DNA from: CAUZIZ01 sp965222655
GTDB taxonomy: Bacteria > Acidobacteriota > UBA6911 > RPQK01 > JAJDTT01
DNA length: 64,000 nt
Direction: 5' to 3'
Assembly: GCA_965222655.1 (NCBI GenBank)
Contig: CBDCUP010000018.1
Coordinates: 558,001-622,000 of the forward strand
In this document: piece after piece, positions 35,358-44,481 of the stretch
Numbering within the stretch: position 1 is the first letter of the stretch
Layout: every line of letters starts with the position of its first letter
Notes under the pieces: generated by a model
Told to the model about the DNA's origin: nothing
What the model saw: the letters and a program-made list of their open reading frames with translations, nothing else
Database searches by the model: none
Position numbers and translations under genes: made by a program

Positions 35358-37322
35358 TCAGGGTGAGAGTCTGGCCACGCTGGCGTCAAAGGGGGCTGCT
35401 TGCGCCCTGGGCAACCCAGCTTCACCTGACCGCCGTTTCGGATACAGGGTCTCGAGCCAAATCTTGATCTCGCCCTCCGCCCCCATCAGATCGGCCGCGC
35501 CTGCAGTGTTGGGAAGTGTTGCTGCCGCGGAGATCGCCTTCCACAAGTCTATAAGGGAATCGGTCAGGAGCCATCGCTTAGACTCAGTAAGCTCTTTTGA
35601 ACTCGAGAGGCGTTGTCTGATCATCGGTCCAAGCTTGACCAAAGCTCTCTTCCTGAGCGCAAGATTGGGTTGGTCGCCCAGAGCCAGAATGAAACCCTCG
35701 AAGAAGTACCGGTCGATTCCAGATTGGAAGTTCGGATGTTCTCCCTCCCAGCGAGAATACAACTCTCTCAGCACGTCGATCGAGGCTGACTTCGCGTCGA
35801 TCGAGGCTGACTCCAGAGTCTGAATCAAAGCCTCAAGCAAAGCATAGTGCTGGTGGGTCAGCTCAGGAGCATCCTCTGACGCGCCCGTTTTACGGCGTTT
35901 CGCCAGCTGATCGATCTCTGCCAAAACAACTTTCCTTAGCAGGGACTCTCCCCCCGCTGATCCCAACCGTTCGGCGATTCCCTCGATCACTGACAGGGCC
36001 ACGGAGTCATGATCTCGTGAGCTGGGCTCGGGTCCGGTGAACGGTTTGAGCATCTCTCCTACAAATTCGTACAATTGCGCCGACAAGGCCCTTTGGGTTG
36101 ACTGCAAGACGATTCGATGCCTCGTCTCCTCCCTAGCGTCTCCAATCAGTTGCTTCGTACTCGGAAGGAGGTTCGGATCTTCGTCGTGTTTTGAATACAA
36201 CACAAGAGCAACCAGGGCGGACTCAATGGCTTTCCGCTCTTCCAGAGTCGCCGTGTTCGAGGCGGGAAAAGCGGCAAGCAATGCATAGAGCACGTGCGCC
36301 TGAATGTGGAGCAGGCCATTCTCCTCTACCGAATTTCCTGGGTCGGATCCGTCTATTTCCTTCGAACTCCGTTTCCCCAAAGCTTCCGTCAACGACGTCA
36401 GAAAATCGATACGTGAAGAACGCGATTTCGATATGAGGAGACGGCCCACGTCTGTGAGCCTGTTTGGCTGAAAGACCGAGTCTATTTCGTTTTCACCCAC
36501 ATTCTCCAACTCGGCGGCTGGGCGTGCTGGTGCGAAAAGGAGATCTATCACCTGGTATGCTCCTGCCCCCGTGGCAAGGTCGTGGCTCAGGGCCGTCGCT
36601 AGTTGTTCCCGGAAGATTCCTGACAACCTCTCTCGGCTTGCCCCTTCTGGTTCCGCCTTCGTGACGAGTTCAGCGATCAACCCACCCGCTTCAGTCCTCT
36701 CGGACGCCTTGTTTCGTTGCTCTCGCGCCAGGACCTGACCAACGCTGGCCAGGAAGATGGAAGGGATTTCAAAGAGGAGATTCTGGCGATCAGCGAAGGC
36801 TGCCATTATCTGCGAGACGGATTCTGACCCGCCCTGAAGACGAATCAAGGCTGTCGAGATGCTGGAACGCACCTGCCTTCGTAGTCCCTCGTCAACCACT
36901 GGAGAACGCAATAGTTGCAGAAGTACGGGGGATACTACCTGGCTTCGGTACGAGCACTCGCCCAGGGCTGAAATAGTCTCTTCGAGAACGCTACCGGATT
37001 GTCCAGGTCGATCCTGCTCAAGCTCGTTCTCGAGAGCACCTTCCAGCCTTGCCAGCAACCCCTTCCATTCTCCATCACCCACAGAGTCACATACTTGGCA
37101 GAGCCTACCCAGCTGGTAAGCAGCATCCGCCTTGGTTCCGTAATTGGGGCTGCTCAGTTCATCGAGAAGGGTTGCCGATTCGCAGGACTGAGCATGGGCG
37201 AAGGGACCGCACCAACTCAGTACGACGCAGGTGCACCAAAAAGCAAGACCTAACAAGCCGGGGCTTCTAGCCAGTTGATTTCGCCGACGCGTAGAGCTGG
37301 TGAATGTCAGGGAGAGGTCCAT
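35358..37322 (-). CDS. Exported helical-repeat (HEAT-like) protein of the sigma-factor cluster
   Basis: 654 residues from the ATG at 37320-37322. That start gives a proper signal peptide (basic RRRNQLARS, hydrophobic GLLGLAFWCTCVVLSWCG, AHAQS cleavage). An upstream GTG at 37413-37415 overlapping the previous gene is possible. The mature part is almost all helical repeats, starting SSPNYGTKADAAYQLGRLC, typical of HEAT/Armadillo solenoids that bind proteins. It follows the EF-Tu-like gene and probably belongs to one operon with it and the sigma factor. No enzymatic motif is seen. It should be periplasmic. Confidence 0.6.
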   Translation of the reverse strand: MDLSLTFTSSTRRRNQLARSPGLLGLAFWCTCVVLSWCGPFAHAQSCESATLLDELSSPNYGTKADAAYQLGRLCQVCDSVGDGEWKGLLARLEGALENELEQDRPGQSGSVLEETISALGECSYRSQVVSPVLLQLLRSPVVDEGLRRQVRSSISTALIRLQGGSESVSQIMAAFADRQNLLFEIPSIFLASVGQVLAREQRNKASERTEAGGLIAELVTKAEPEGASRERLSGIFREQLATALSHDLATGAGAYQVIDLLFAPARPAAELENVGENEIDSVFQPNRLTDVGRLLISKSRSSRIDFLTSLTEALGKRSSKEIDGSDPGNSVEENGLLHIQAHVLYALLAAFPASNTATLEERKAIESALVALVLYSKHDEDPNLLPSTKQLIGDAREETRHRIVLQSTQRALSAQLYEFVGEMLKPFTGPEPSSRDHDSVALSVIEGIAERLGSAGGESLLRKVVLAEIDQLAKRRKTGASEDAPELTHQHYALLEALIQTLESASIDAKSASIDVLRELYSRWEGEHPNFQSGIDRYFFEGFILALGDQPNLALRKRALVKLGPMIRQRLSSSKELTESKRWLLTDSLIDLWKAISAAATLPNTAGAADLMGAEGEIKIWLETLYPKRRSGEAGLPRAQAAPFDASVARLSP

Positions 37323-37399
37323 CTTTTTGATGGACGTGCTTCGTGCAGAATAAGAGGCGGTCCAGGCTGCCCCGATGGAGTTGCCTATGCTTGTCCCTT

Positions 37400-39331
37400 C
37401 TACGGACGCTTCCACATCTGGCCTTTCGACTCATCTAGCGCCTTGTTGGGATCTTCCTGAAGGGATCCCATCCACCATTGTTCAACGTGCCAGCTCGAAC
37501 TTGGCACCGCCAGGCTAGCTATTCGAGACGAACTGTTGCCGGCAGTGTCCGTGCAGGTCACTTCAAGAGTGTAGTGACGCTCGTTGCTGTCCACCGGCAA
37601 GTCGATCGACGCCTTGTTGGTGGTGACCTGTGTGTCGAACAACTGTCTATCCGCCTCGTCCCAGACGCCGATCCGACACTCAGGTGAGGGATCGCGGTGG
37701 TCTGTGGCCTCAACGGCTACACTGGCTTGATGAGTCGCCATGCGGTCGATTGACCAGGACTCCAGCCTCGTGGTTAGGACCTTGATCAGAGGCGGTGTTT
37801 TGTCTCTGACGCTAGTGTGGACGTCATCTGTCGCTGTCGATTTTCCGCTATCTACGGTCAGTTCGACACTGGGGTTGACTGGACTCAAGGCGCCTTCTGC
37901 CGCTGGGCTCTCGGTCTTCCTTCCAAGACCGGCGTCTCTGGTCGGCAGACGATCCCGCGCTGCAACAGACACGGGGTCAGACGGCGTCTTTTCAGCGGCA
38001 AGCATCTTCTGATTCTGGCCCGCAGTTCTCTCATCACCTGGCGAGGAAAAACCGACGACGGCTGTCAGAGCCTCCTGGTGTGTCTTTGATGCAACCCCAA
38101 GATCGCTCCGGAAAGAAGTACCGACAAACATTGAAGCGACAAACGATGAAACGACAACCGGTGAGACCAACAAGAGCCTGGCCGCTGCTGGACCGGGCAC
38201 TGTGCCAAGCAGTCTGCCAATAGCATGAACGAGGGTGATGGCTGCCTTTCCGAGCCATCGAGATCCAGCGCATGCTGCCTTCCATGGTCCTGGCACCAAT
38301 ACCTTTCGCTCTGCCTTACTAGCAACCTCGGCGCCACGAGCCGCGTCCGCGTCAACGGGAACCCCTTGAGCAGGAGTGACCGCGGCCCTCATCGCCAATC
38401 TCGATTCCAGAGCAGCCACGAGCTGCAAAACTGAGGTCTCCTGGCCTTCTAGAGCGCTCACTGCACTGCCTTTGATCAGAGGTATCGCTTTGGCGCCGGG
38501 TAGAAGCTGTAACTCCTGTTCGATCCACTCGACCCTGGAGCTAGGTGCAACGCCAATTTTGTTCAAGAACAAGACGACATTGGTGAGGCGAGCCCGCCTC
38601 AGCAGGTTGCGAAATCCCTCGATTGTCTTCCGCGTGGCATCTGCTGCCGAAACTACCAGAATCACGACGTCCGCCTTGGCTAGATCGTCGCCTTGATCAA
38701 GAGCGAGCGACTCTAGAGATCCTGGCAGGTTGGCGTGTAGGTAAGTATGCCGCTGCGTGGAATAGGTGGTCGCGTTTCGCCACACACCTTCTTCTCGATT
38801 TCTAAACCAACGCTTGGCGGCTTCTGTATTACTCTGGAACTGAGAACTTCTTGAAGAGAAGACTCTCTTGATCGCAGCCGTAAGCGTCCTCTTGCCAGCT
38901 CCTATATCGCCGAGTACGGCAAGTCTCAAGGGAACCTGTGATTGGTGTTCTGCCGCATCGTCCACCATCGTGGTCAGGGTCTCGAAGGCAGGGTTGCTCG
39001 AAGTAGACCCCACCGACGTTGTGGCTGAGAGGAAGGGTAATGCACGGCTACTCTTGATTGTTTCGTTCGCGCCAACCCGTTTTTCAACGCTGAAACCAGC
39101 CTCAAAACCCGGGACGCCCAAAGCGGCGTCAAAACGCTGCTGGTCAAGCGCGATTTGAAATTTATCTCTGACTCGGGCCGCAACCCTGTGCAGATTTACA
39201 GGTGCTCCGTTATTTTTCAGAAGCTCTTCGAAATCAAGCTCCTCAGTCGGCGTGGCAGCTATCGATTCTGCCAGTTCATCGAGGACTCCACAGAGCTGTG
39301 TTTCAAAGATCTGTGCTTCAGACATGGGCAC
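37400..39331 (-). CDS. Degenerate EF-Tu-like G domain fused to a membrane anchor and Ig-like domain
   Basis: 643 residues. Residues 1-80 form a helical N-terminal module. Residues 135-310 align by eye with the EF-Tu G domain: G1 GDIGAGKRTLTAAI (141-154), switch II HANLPGS where EF-Tu has HVDCPGH, then VVILVVSAADA and VVLFLNKIG, and G5 IKGSAVSALEG. The G3 aspartate, the switch II histidine and the guanine-specific aspartate of NKxD are all altered, so normal GTPase function is doubtful. EF-Tu domains II and III are absent. Instead a membrane helix follows (383-403), then a linker and a C-terminal Ig-like domain (about 545-625, YTLEVTCTDTAGNSSS). Topology implies a cytoplasmic G domain and an external Ig domain. 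It overlaps the sigma gene by 14 bases. Confidence 0.7.
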   Translation of the reverse strand: MPMSEAQIFETQLCGVLDELAESIAATPTEELDFEELLKNNGAPVNLHRVAARVRDKFQIALDQQRFDAALGVPGFEAGFSVEKRVGANETIKSSRALPFLSATTSVGSTSSNPAFETLTTMVDDAAEHQSQVPLRLAVLGDIGAGKRTLTAAIKRVFSSRSSQFQSNTEAAKRWFRNREEGVWRNATTYSTQRHTYLHANLPGSLESLALDQGDDLAKADVVILVVSAADATRKTIEGFRNLLRRARLTNVVLFLNKIGVAPSSRVEWIEQELQLLPGAKAIPLIKGSAVSALEGQETSVLQLVAALESRLAMRAAVTPAQGVPVDADAARGAEVASKAERKVLVPGPWKAACAGSRWLGKAAITLVHAIGRLLGTVPGPAAARLLLVSPVVVSSFVASMFVGTSFRSDLGVASKTHQEALTAVVGFSSPGDERTAGQNQKMLAAEKTPSDPVSVAARDRLPTRDAGLGRKTESPAAEGALSPVNPSVELTVDSGKSTATDDVHTSVRDKTPPLIKVLTTRLESWSIDRMATHQASVAVEATDHRDPSPECRIGVWDEADRQLFDTQVTTNKASIDLPVDSNERHYTLEVTCTDTAGNSSSRIASLAVPSSSWHVEQWWMGSLQEDPNKALDESKGQMWKRP

Positions 39332-39983
39332 CGCCGCTAAGTGATGCCAGAGCCTGTTCTTTCATTCTCACAAGCTTTCTTCTCATCCTCTTCACAATGG
39401 TCTCGTACTCCGTTTTGGAAATACCCAGGTCCGATTGAATTTCCGGACCTTTCATCCCGAGCTTCAAACACCAGATAACCAGAGCGACTTCGGTGTCGTC
39501 CAGAAACAACTGCTCGATCCGAGCTAGTGTTTTCCGAGCCCTCTCCTCTCGCTCGCTCGCCATCAGTATCGTCTCGGGAGTCGTGGATGCGGGGCAATCC
39601 GTTTGATCCAGAGAGACTACATTGGAGCGACCCTGGTCTTTCCTTATCGCATTGTTGGTGATGCTTCGGACTACGCCAAAGAGAAAGTGCTTGAACTCGA
39701 CCTTCTCTTTGTACCATCGCCTGTTGCCTGATAGAACATCGCAGAAAGCCTGGTTCAAGAGGTCTTCTCCTTCGGAGCTTGGGCAAATCTGGGCCTTGAA
39801 GTCGGCGAAAATGCTCAAATGCAGAAGCTCTTTGTGGGAGAGCTCTTCAAATGCTATCCGCACGTCTTCCTGAGTGGCTGCCTTTTCAAGGGCAACCCTT
39901 CCCGAAGTGTGTCCCGCGTCTCTTAGCCCACCCACCTTAATCCTTCTCTCCTTAGATTCGCCTCTCGTAACTCTACTGCTCAC
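39318..39983 (-). CDS. ECF-type RNA polymerase sigma factor
   Basis: Up to 221 residues from a GTG at 39983. A GTG at 39935 preceded by AAGGAGAGAAGG is a better-supported start and would give 205. Region 2 is EDLLNQAFCDVLSG with FKHFLFGVVRSITNNAIRK, and region 4 is KGPEIQSDLGISKTEYETIV with the following RMRRKL recognition helix. No anti-sigma gene is adjacent, so the downstream membrane EF-Tu-like protein could fulfil that signalling role (inference). The upstream MITE at 40014-40330 sits in its promoter region. Confidence 0.8.
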   Translation of the reverse strand: MSSRVTRGESKERRIKVGGLRDAGHTSGRVALEKAATQEDVRIAFEELSHKELLHLSIFADFKAQICPSSEGEDLLNQAFCDVLSGNRRWYKEKVEFKHFLFGVVRSITNNAIRKDQGRSNVVSLDQTDCPASTTPETILMASEREERARKTLARIEQLFLDDTEVALVIWCLKLGMKGPEIQSDLGISKTEYETIVKRMRRKLVRMKEQALASLSGGAHV

Positions 39984-40013
39984 CTAACTCTAAAGTTGCG
40001 GACAAATATTTTT

Positions 40014-40330
40014 GGTTCATCCGGTAAATGGGGAGGTGCCGCCAGTCAAAGGTAGGCCATGGAAACTGCCGCACTATGCAAACCGTGGAAAAACAAGTAG
40101 TTCTGGAGGAGAACTGGCAAGTGCTCGCAGTTGTTTTTCCACCGTTCGCACAGCGCTTGGAAAACTCCGTATCACGGGCTTGCTGGCCCGGTTCGATGTC
40201 GCTCGGAGTTTTCCACAGTTCCCACGGCCTCTGCTACTGCAGCCGACTATATGGACAAGCGAACGGGGAGCAGATTTGGGATCCGGAAGGTGCCAACCAC
40301 GTCCCCACCTCCCCATTTACCGGATGACCC
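40014..40330 (+). mobile_element. MITE copy 2 (317 bp) in a divergent promoter region
   Basis: Same 25-bp ends and two internal hairpins as copy 1 and in the same orientation, flanked by the duplicated target ATATTTTT (40006-40013, 40331-40338). It lies between the sigma-factor gene and the PilZ gene, so it may alter their divergent control. Confidence 0.92.
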
Positions 40331-40815
40331 ATATTTTTTTATCCGCGGCGACAAAAAAGTCAGCATATCAATTATGTGGCGAACATCTATTCCCCGACGA
40401 CAGCAACTCGTGGGCGTCCCCAAGTACCGTCGGGGTACAGAAAAAGGGGCCCTGTGGTGATCACTCGTCGAGGTGAGCTTGGAAGTTTAACAGCTTCTGG
40501 GAATATCGGGCAACAAACCAGCCTGACGCCTCAATATATCGGAAACGATCGCGTTGTACCTTTGTGCTAGGATGACATCGCTCGCCGGAAGGCGCTAGAA
40601 CTGCCACCAGGTGCAGAGGAGGAAATCTAGTTATGGAGCAGAGGAGAGAGGAAGCCCGCTTCGGACTGCTTGCAGTCGAGCTGGCTGTTGAAATCGGCGG
40701 GTCTCAGAACATGCGAGAGTCAGACGCGAATCGCGATTCGGGGCCTATCACCGTGCGGTCAACCGGAATGGTCAACATTAGCAACTCTGGAATGTTCATA
40801 GAGCTCATGTCAAGA

Positions 40816-42164
40816 GGTGTGTAAATAGACTCAGGCGGCTTTCTCCTTCGACTCCTGGTTGACCAGGACTCCATTCACATACTTGGCTCCCTGATAGACA
40901 TCTCTCATGAGCTCTGGAGCTTTGAGACGACGGAATCGTTTCTCGGCCACCAAGAGCATCTTCCAGATCACCGCCTGGGCGTTGTTCACCTTCTTGAAGC
41001 GCTTGGCCGCATCGGTTCGCAGCCGAAGTCCGGCGAACGGGGACTCCACTGGATTCGTGGTGCGCAGGTGTTGCCACTGCTGCTTCGGGTAGTTGTAAAA
41101 GCTCACCATCCGATCCCAGTCCTGGTCCAACAGATCGGCCGCCGGAGCCAAGCCTCTGCTTCGGCACCACTCCTGGAAAACCCGTTTGAGGCGTTCCGCT
41201 TCCTGACGGCTCTCAGCATAGGGGATCTGGCGCAGAATCAATAAGGCCGTGGGCTGCTCGCGTTTGGGCACCTTGGCCAGGATATTGACGATGCGGTGAT
41301 TCCAGCAACGCTGCTCTTCCGCCTCGGGGTAGACGTTGCACAAGGCCCCCCAGATGCCGAGGGGGCCGTCGGCGATGACCAGACGAGGAGCATTCATCCC
41401 CCGCCGCTTCAAGTCGCGTAACACCTCTGACCAACTTTCCGTCGATTCCCGATAACCGCTCGTCACCGAAACCACCACCTTGCTGCCATCACTGAGCGCC
41501 GCAAGGACCACCAGCAGGACGGCCTTTTCCTTCTCCAGACCCGCTTTGACGTAGATTCCATCCGCCCATAAATAAACGACTTCCAGTTCCTCCAGGGGAC
41601 GACTTTGCCAGACGGCCCATTCTTCTTGCCACTTCTCTTTCAGTCGGGCCACCGTGTTGGCCGACAAGGCCGCTTCTTCCCCTAAAAGCCCTCTTAATGC
41701 CAAGTCGAAATCGCCCTGAGCCAGGCCCTGCAAATACAGCTCTGGAATCAGGTCTCGGACTTGCTGCGTCCGTTTGGCAAACAGCGGCAGTACCCGGCTT
41801 TCAAAACGCTCTTCTAGATCTCGGACTCGAGGCCGTCGCACGGTGATCGTCCCGCTACTGAGGGTCAGTCGTCTGGCCTTGCCATAGCCGTTGCGGTATC
41901 CCGACGCTGGGTCCACTTTGCCTCGACGCTCACTCTTGTCTCGTCCCAGCAGCTCGGTCACCTCCTCCTCTAGTAGCTCCTGGACCCAAGACTGGACCTT
42001 CTCCCGCACCCAATCTTCCAGCTCCTGGAAACAGACTCTTGACTCCACAGTCCCCTCAATGTTCTTCTCTTTCATGCGGTGTGTACTCCTTCCTTTATGG
42101 GCCTTCCGGCCCTGGGTTTAGGTCAACCCGGAAGGATACTCACCGCCTCTGCTATTTACACACC
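40816..42164 (-). mobile_element. IS256-family insertion sequence
   Basis: 1349 bp with inverted ends GGTGTGTAAATAG (40816-40828, 42152-42164) and a complete mutator-type transposase. The flanks GTCAAGA and TTTTGAT are not direct copies of each other, so the usual 8-9 bp duplication is absent. Confidence 0.88.
40831..42075 (-). CDS. IS256-family (mutator) transposase
   Basis: 414 residues. N-terminal helical domain (WVQELLEEEVTELLGRD), then the catalytic motifs: LWADGIYVKAG with the first aspartate, LVIADGPLGIWGAL with the second, CWNHRIVNIL and finally TTNPVESPFAGLRLRTD with the glutamate. Length and motifs are complete, so the element is probably active. An ATG at 42075 is preceded by AGGAAGGAG at 42087-42095. 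Confidence 0.93.
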   Translation of the reverse strand: MKEKNIEGTVESRVCFQELEDWVREKVQSWVQELLEEEVTELLGRDKSERRGKVDPASGYRNGYGKARRLTLSSGTITVRRPRVRDLEERFESRVLPLFAKRTQQVRDLIPELYLQGLAQGDFDLALRGLLGEEAALSANTVARLKEKWQEEWAVWQSRPLEELEVVYLWADGIYVKAGLEKEKAVLLVVLAALSDGSKVVVSVTSGYRESTESWSEVLRDLKRRGMNAPRLVIADGPLGIWGALCNVYPEAEEQRCWNHRIVNILAKVPKREQPTALLILRQIPYAESRQEAERLKRVFQEWCRSRGLAPAADLLDQDWDRMVSFYNYPKQQWQHLRTTNPVESPFAGLRLRTDAAKRFKKVNNAQAVIWKMLLVAEKRFRRLKAPELMRDVYQGAKYVNGVLVNQESKEKAA

Positions 42165-42761
42165 TTTTGATGGTAGCTCTGTTCATACCCCTGGACGTCC
42201 AAGGCATAGAAGACGAAGTCTGGCGCCGGGGAACCCCCGTCAAGGTCGTCTGGGACAATCCTCCCTTCTATGGCGAGGGAATGGAGAAGTTAGCGGTGGA
42301 TGCCTTTCTGCGATACAGCAAGGAAGGTTATGGAATAGGCGTTGAGTTCTCGAACCTGAACAAAGACACCAGGAACAAACTTCGAGAGTGGGTCGACTTT
42401 CTCGCGACTACATCCTACGACGGCGAGACTTGGCCTCGCCAAGTCTGGAAAGATGCAATCAATGCCTTCGCCATCATCGTGACAACGCTGGGTGTTGGTT
42501 TCGGGCTTTGGGGGATCCTGACGGTCAATGATCACCCGGATCGAGCCAACCTCTTCATGGTTCTCATGTTGGCCAGCATCTTCATCTATGCAGCCCTGAG
42601 ACTGATGAGTAGCCTGGGTGATGTCTGGACCGTCGTCGCGGAAATCCTGTCAAAGCTCACTGGCCGGAAAAGAGCGGGACGAGCGGCTAGGTGAGATCAG
42701 GCAATTCTGGAGCCGTTTTGGCCGCTGATATGGCAAGGGAATCAGGGAGAACGGACGAGTC

Positions 42762-44096
42762 ATGAGGGGAAATGACGTTGCAGGCTACGATCTGGCTGCG
42801 ATCTGGCTCAATCTGGTCAAAATCCTGATTGGACTGCTCTTCGTTTACCAGCAAGTGGTCGGTGATCAGCTAAGTATGAACATGTTCGGTGGGGGCAAGT
42901 CTTTCTATGTCTTCTACAGGCAGCTGTTGACGGAAACAGCCGAAACAGACACTGATTCCTTAGCTTTCACTGCTGGAAATGGCGGCCCCTCGGTTCAACA
43001 AGTTACATTCGAGAACCCCCAGTTCTTCATCAGCTACCTACCTCTGACGCTGATGAATAGATACCATCACGGAGAGATAGCAGTTGAGAGAATTGAAGGA
43101 CCCAGCGGATCAATTGATATCAACGGCAGTGCTAGCAAGAAACGCTTTTCCTGGCCGGAACGCGGAAACAATGCTCTACAGCTTGTCAGCTTCAATTTCA
43201 TGGAGCTCTTGAAGCCAATCGAACCCACAGCAGGAACTTACAGTATCCACTTTGGCGTGCATCTTTATGATTCTGCAAAAGATTTAATTCCAAGTGAAAG
43301 TTGGCCCAACGACCCCGGTCAGGTCAACGAGGTCCGAGTTGGCTATCAGGAGCCTCCGGAACTCGTAAAGCGCCACTTCGGACCCCTTCCGATCGTGGAA
43401 GGACGTGGTTGTGATTTCCCGTATCAGTTGAGAGGGAAGTCGATAACCGCGACGGCCCTTCGGAGAAGGTCGGAAGAAAGCGAGACAAGGGGTGAGCAGC
43501 AGGACGCTGGAAGCTGGGAATCGGTCGAGCAAGACCGCATAAAGATCATCCCTGAGGACAACAGGTTCGAAGGAACCAGGCTTCGGCATGATTCGAGCTC
43601 AGGGCGGAAGAACCATTACATGCTAGAGGCTTCCTACACCGAACCGGGTGTTGAGGGTGCTGAACCCGAGGTTTACCACATAGAGGTTTCGTTCCTGGTG
43701 CAAGACAATCTTTCACCGCGGCCCATCTACGAATCCGGCGATTCTCCCGGAAGAGTGGCAATCCTGTATCCCAAGCACCGGTACCAGGAAAAAACCCAAC
43801 AGGGGATAAGTGAGTACTTTATTCTGGACTCTTTCATTGTCGATCCGGACGGTGTGAGCTCTCTGCGCCCGCGCCGGCTGGTAATCGACGGTGCAGAAGG
43901 AAACTACTCGATAGGTCGAGAGGAAGAAACGGGAATGTTCCTTCTCCGGATCAAAGAGCCGCGACTAGTCGCACCACGGCCGAGCCAGACAGAGAAAAAC
44001 GTCATGGAAGAGACTATCGCGCTTATCGCATCGGATGAAGTCAACAGCTCCAGGATAGAGGTTAGTATCCAGAAACAGGCGACACTAGAATGGTGA
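42762..44096 (+). CDS. Membrane-anchored extracytoplasmic protein of the PilZ cluster
   Basis: 444 residues. One N-terminal helix (IWLNLVKILIGLLFVYQQVVG) is followed by a large beta-rich extracytoplasmic part without cysteines in the last half. Strands such as YSIHFGVHLYDSAKDL and YHIEVSFLVQDNLSPRP suggest immunoglobulin-like sandwiches. The C-terminal portion (SSRIEVSIQKQATLEW) ends in overlap with the next start (ATGGTGA). No family recognised. The arrangement suggests it works with the PilZ membrane protein and the exported protein that follows. Confidence 0.6.
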   Translation: MRGNDVAGYDLAAIWLNLVKILIGLLFVYQQVVGDQLSMNMFGGGKSFYVFYRQLLTETAETDTDSLAFTAGNGGPSVQQVTFENPQFFISYLPLTLMNRYHHGEIAVERIEGPSGSIDINGSASKKRFSWPERGNNALQLVSFNFMELLKPIEPTAGTYSIHFGVHLYDSAKDLIPSESWPNDPGQVNEVRVGYQEPPELVKRHFGPLPIVEGRGCDFPYQLRGKSITATALRRRSEESETRGEQQDAGSWESVEQDRIKIIPEDNRFEGTRLRHDSSSGRKNHYMLEASYTEPGVEGAEPEVYHIEVSFLVQDNLSPRPIYESGDSPGRVAILYPKHRYQEKTQQGISEYFILDSFIVDPDGVSSLRPRRLVIDGAEGNYSIGREEETGMFLLRIKEPRLVAPRPSQTEKNVMEETIALIASDEVNSSRIEVSIQKQATLEW

Positions 44097-44481
44097 AAAG
44101 AGGCGCCCTTAAAAGCAAGCTCCATCTGTCTGCGCTTGGACTCGTGCTAACGATGTCTGCGTCCCTACAGGGGGCTCAATTGGACCAGCCGTCTCTAGTC
44201 CCAATCGATTTGGGTGCGGCTCTTTTAGAGCGAACCATTATCCTTTATTGACAATAGGTTAGCCGGGTCCGAATCGTAGCGAGTGGCGCTTTTGGGCGAG
44301 ATAAGGCTTGGCGAAGGGCATAAGTCGGCTAAAACGCGTCGGATTGCGGTGCGCTCGGATAGCCGCCGGGCCGGGCCTGAGACTCTGCCCGCTGTGAGTC
44401 GGTGGAATCCCGGTGCGATGAAAAATTGAAAGAGGGAAAAAAGCACTGGACATTTGTGCGTCGGTTTGCTAGCGTAGGTTT

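Larger units (their letters stand above)
40633..42694 (+). pseudogene. PilZ-domain membrane protein interrupted by an IS256 element
   Basis: A GAGGAGG precedes ATG 40633. The first 61 codons contain the c-di-GMP motif pair of PilZ domains, RREEAR and NISNSG. The frame then runs into the IS256 end. Beyond the IS, from 42165, it resumes with VALFIPLDVQGIEDEVWR, GYGIGVEFSNLN and then two membrane helices (AFAIIVTTLGVGFGLWGIL, LFMVLMLASIFIYAALRLM). The junction is two bases out of frame and no target duplication is visible, so a small deletion or rearrangement accompanied insertion. It was a membrane protein sensing c-di-GMP. Confidence 0.8.
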
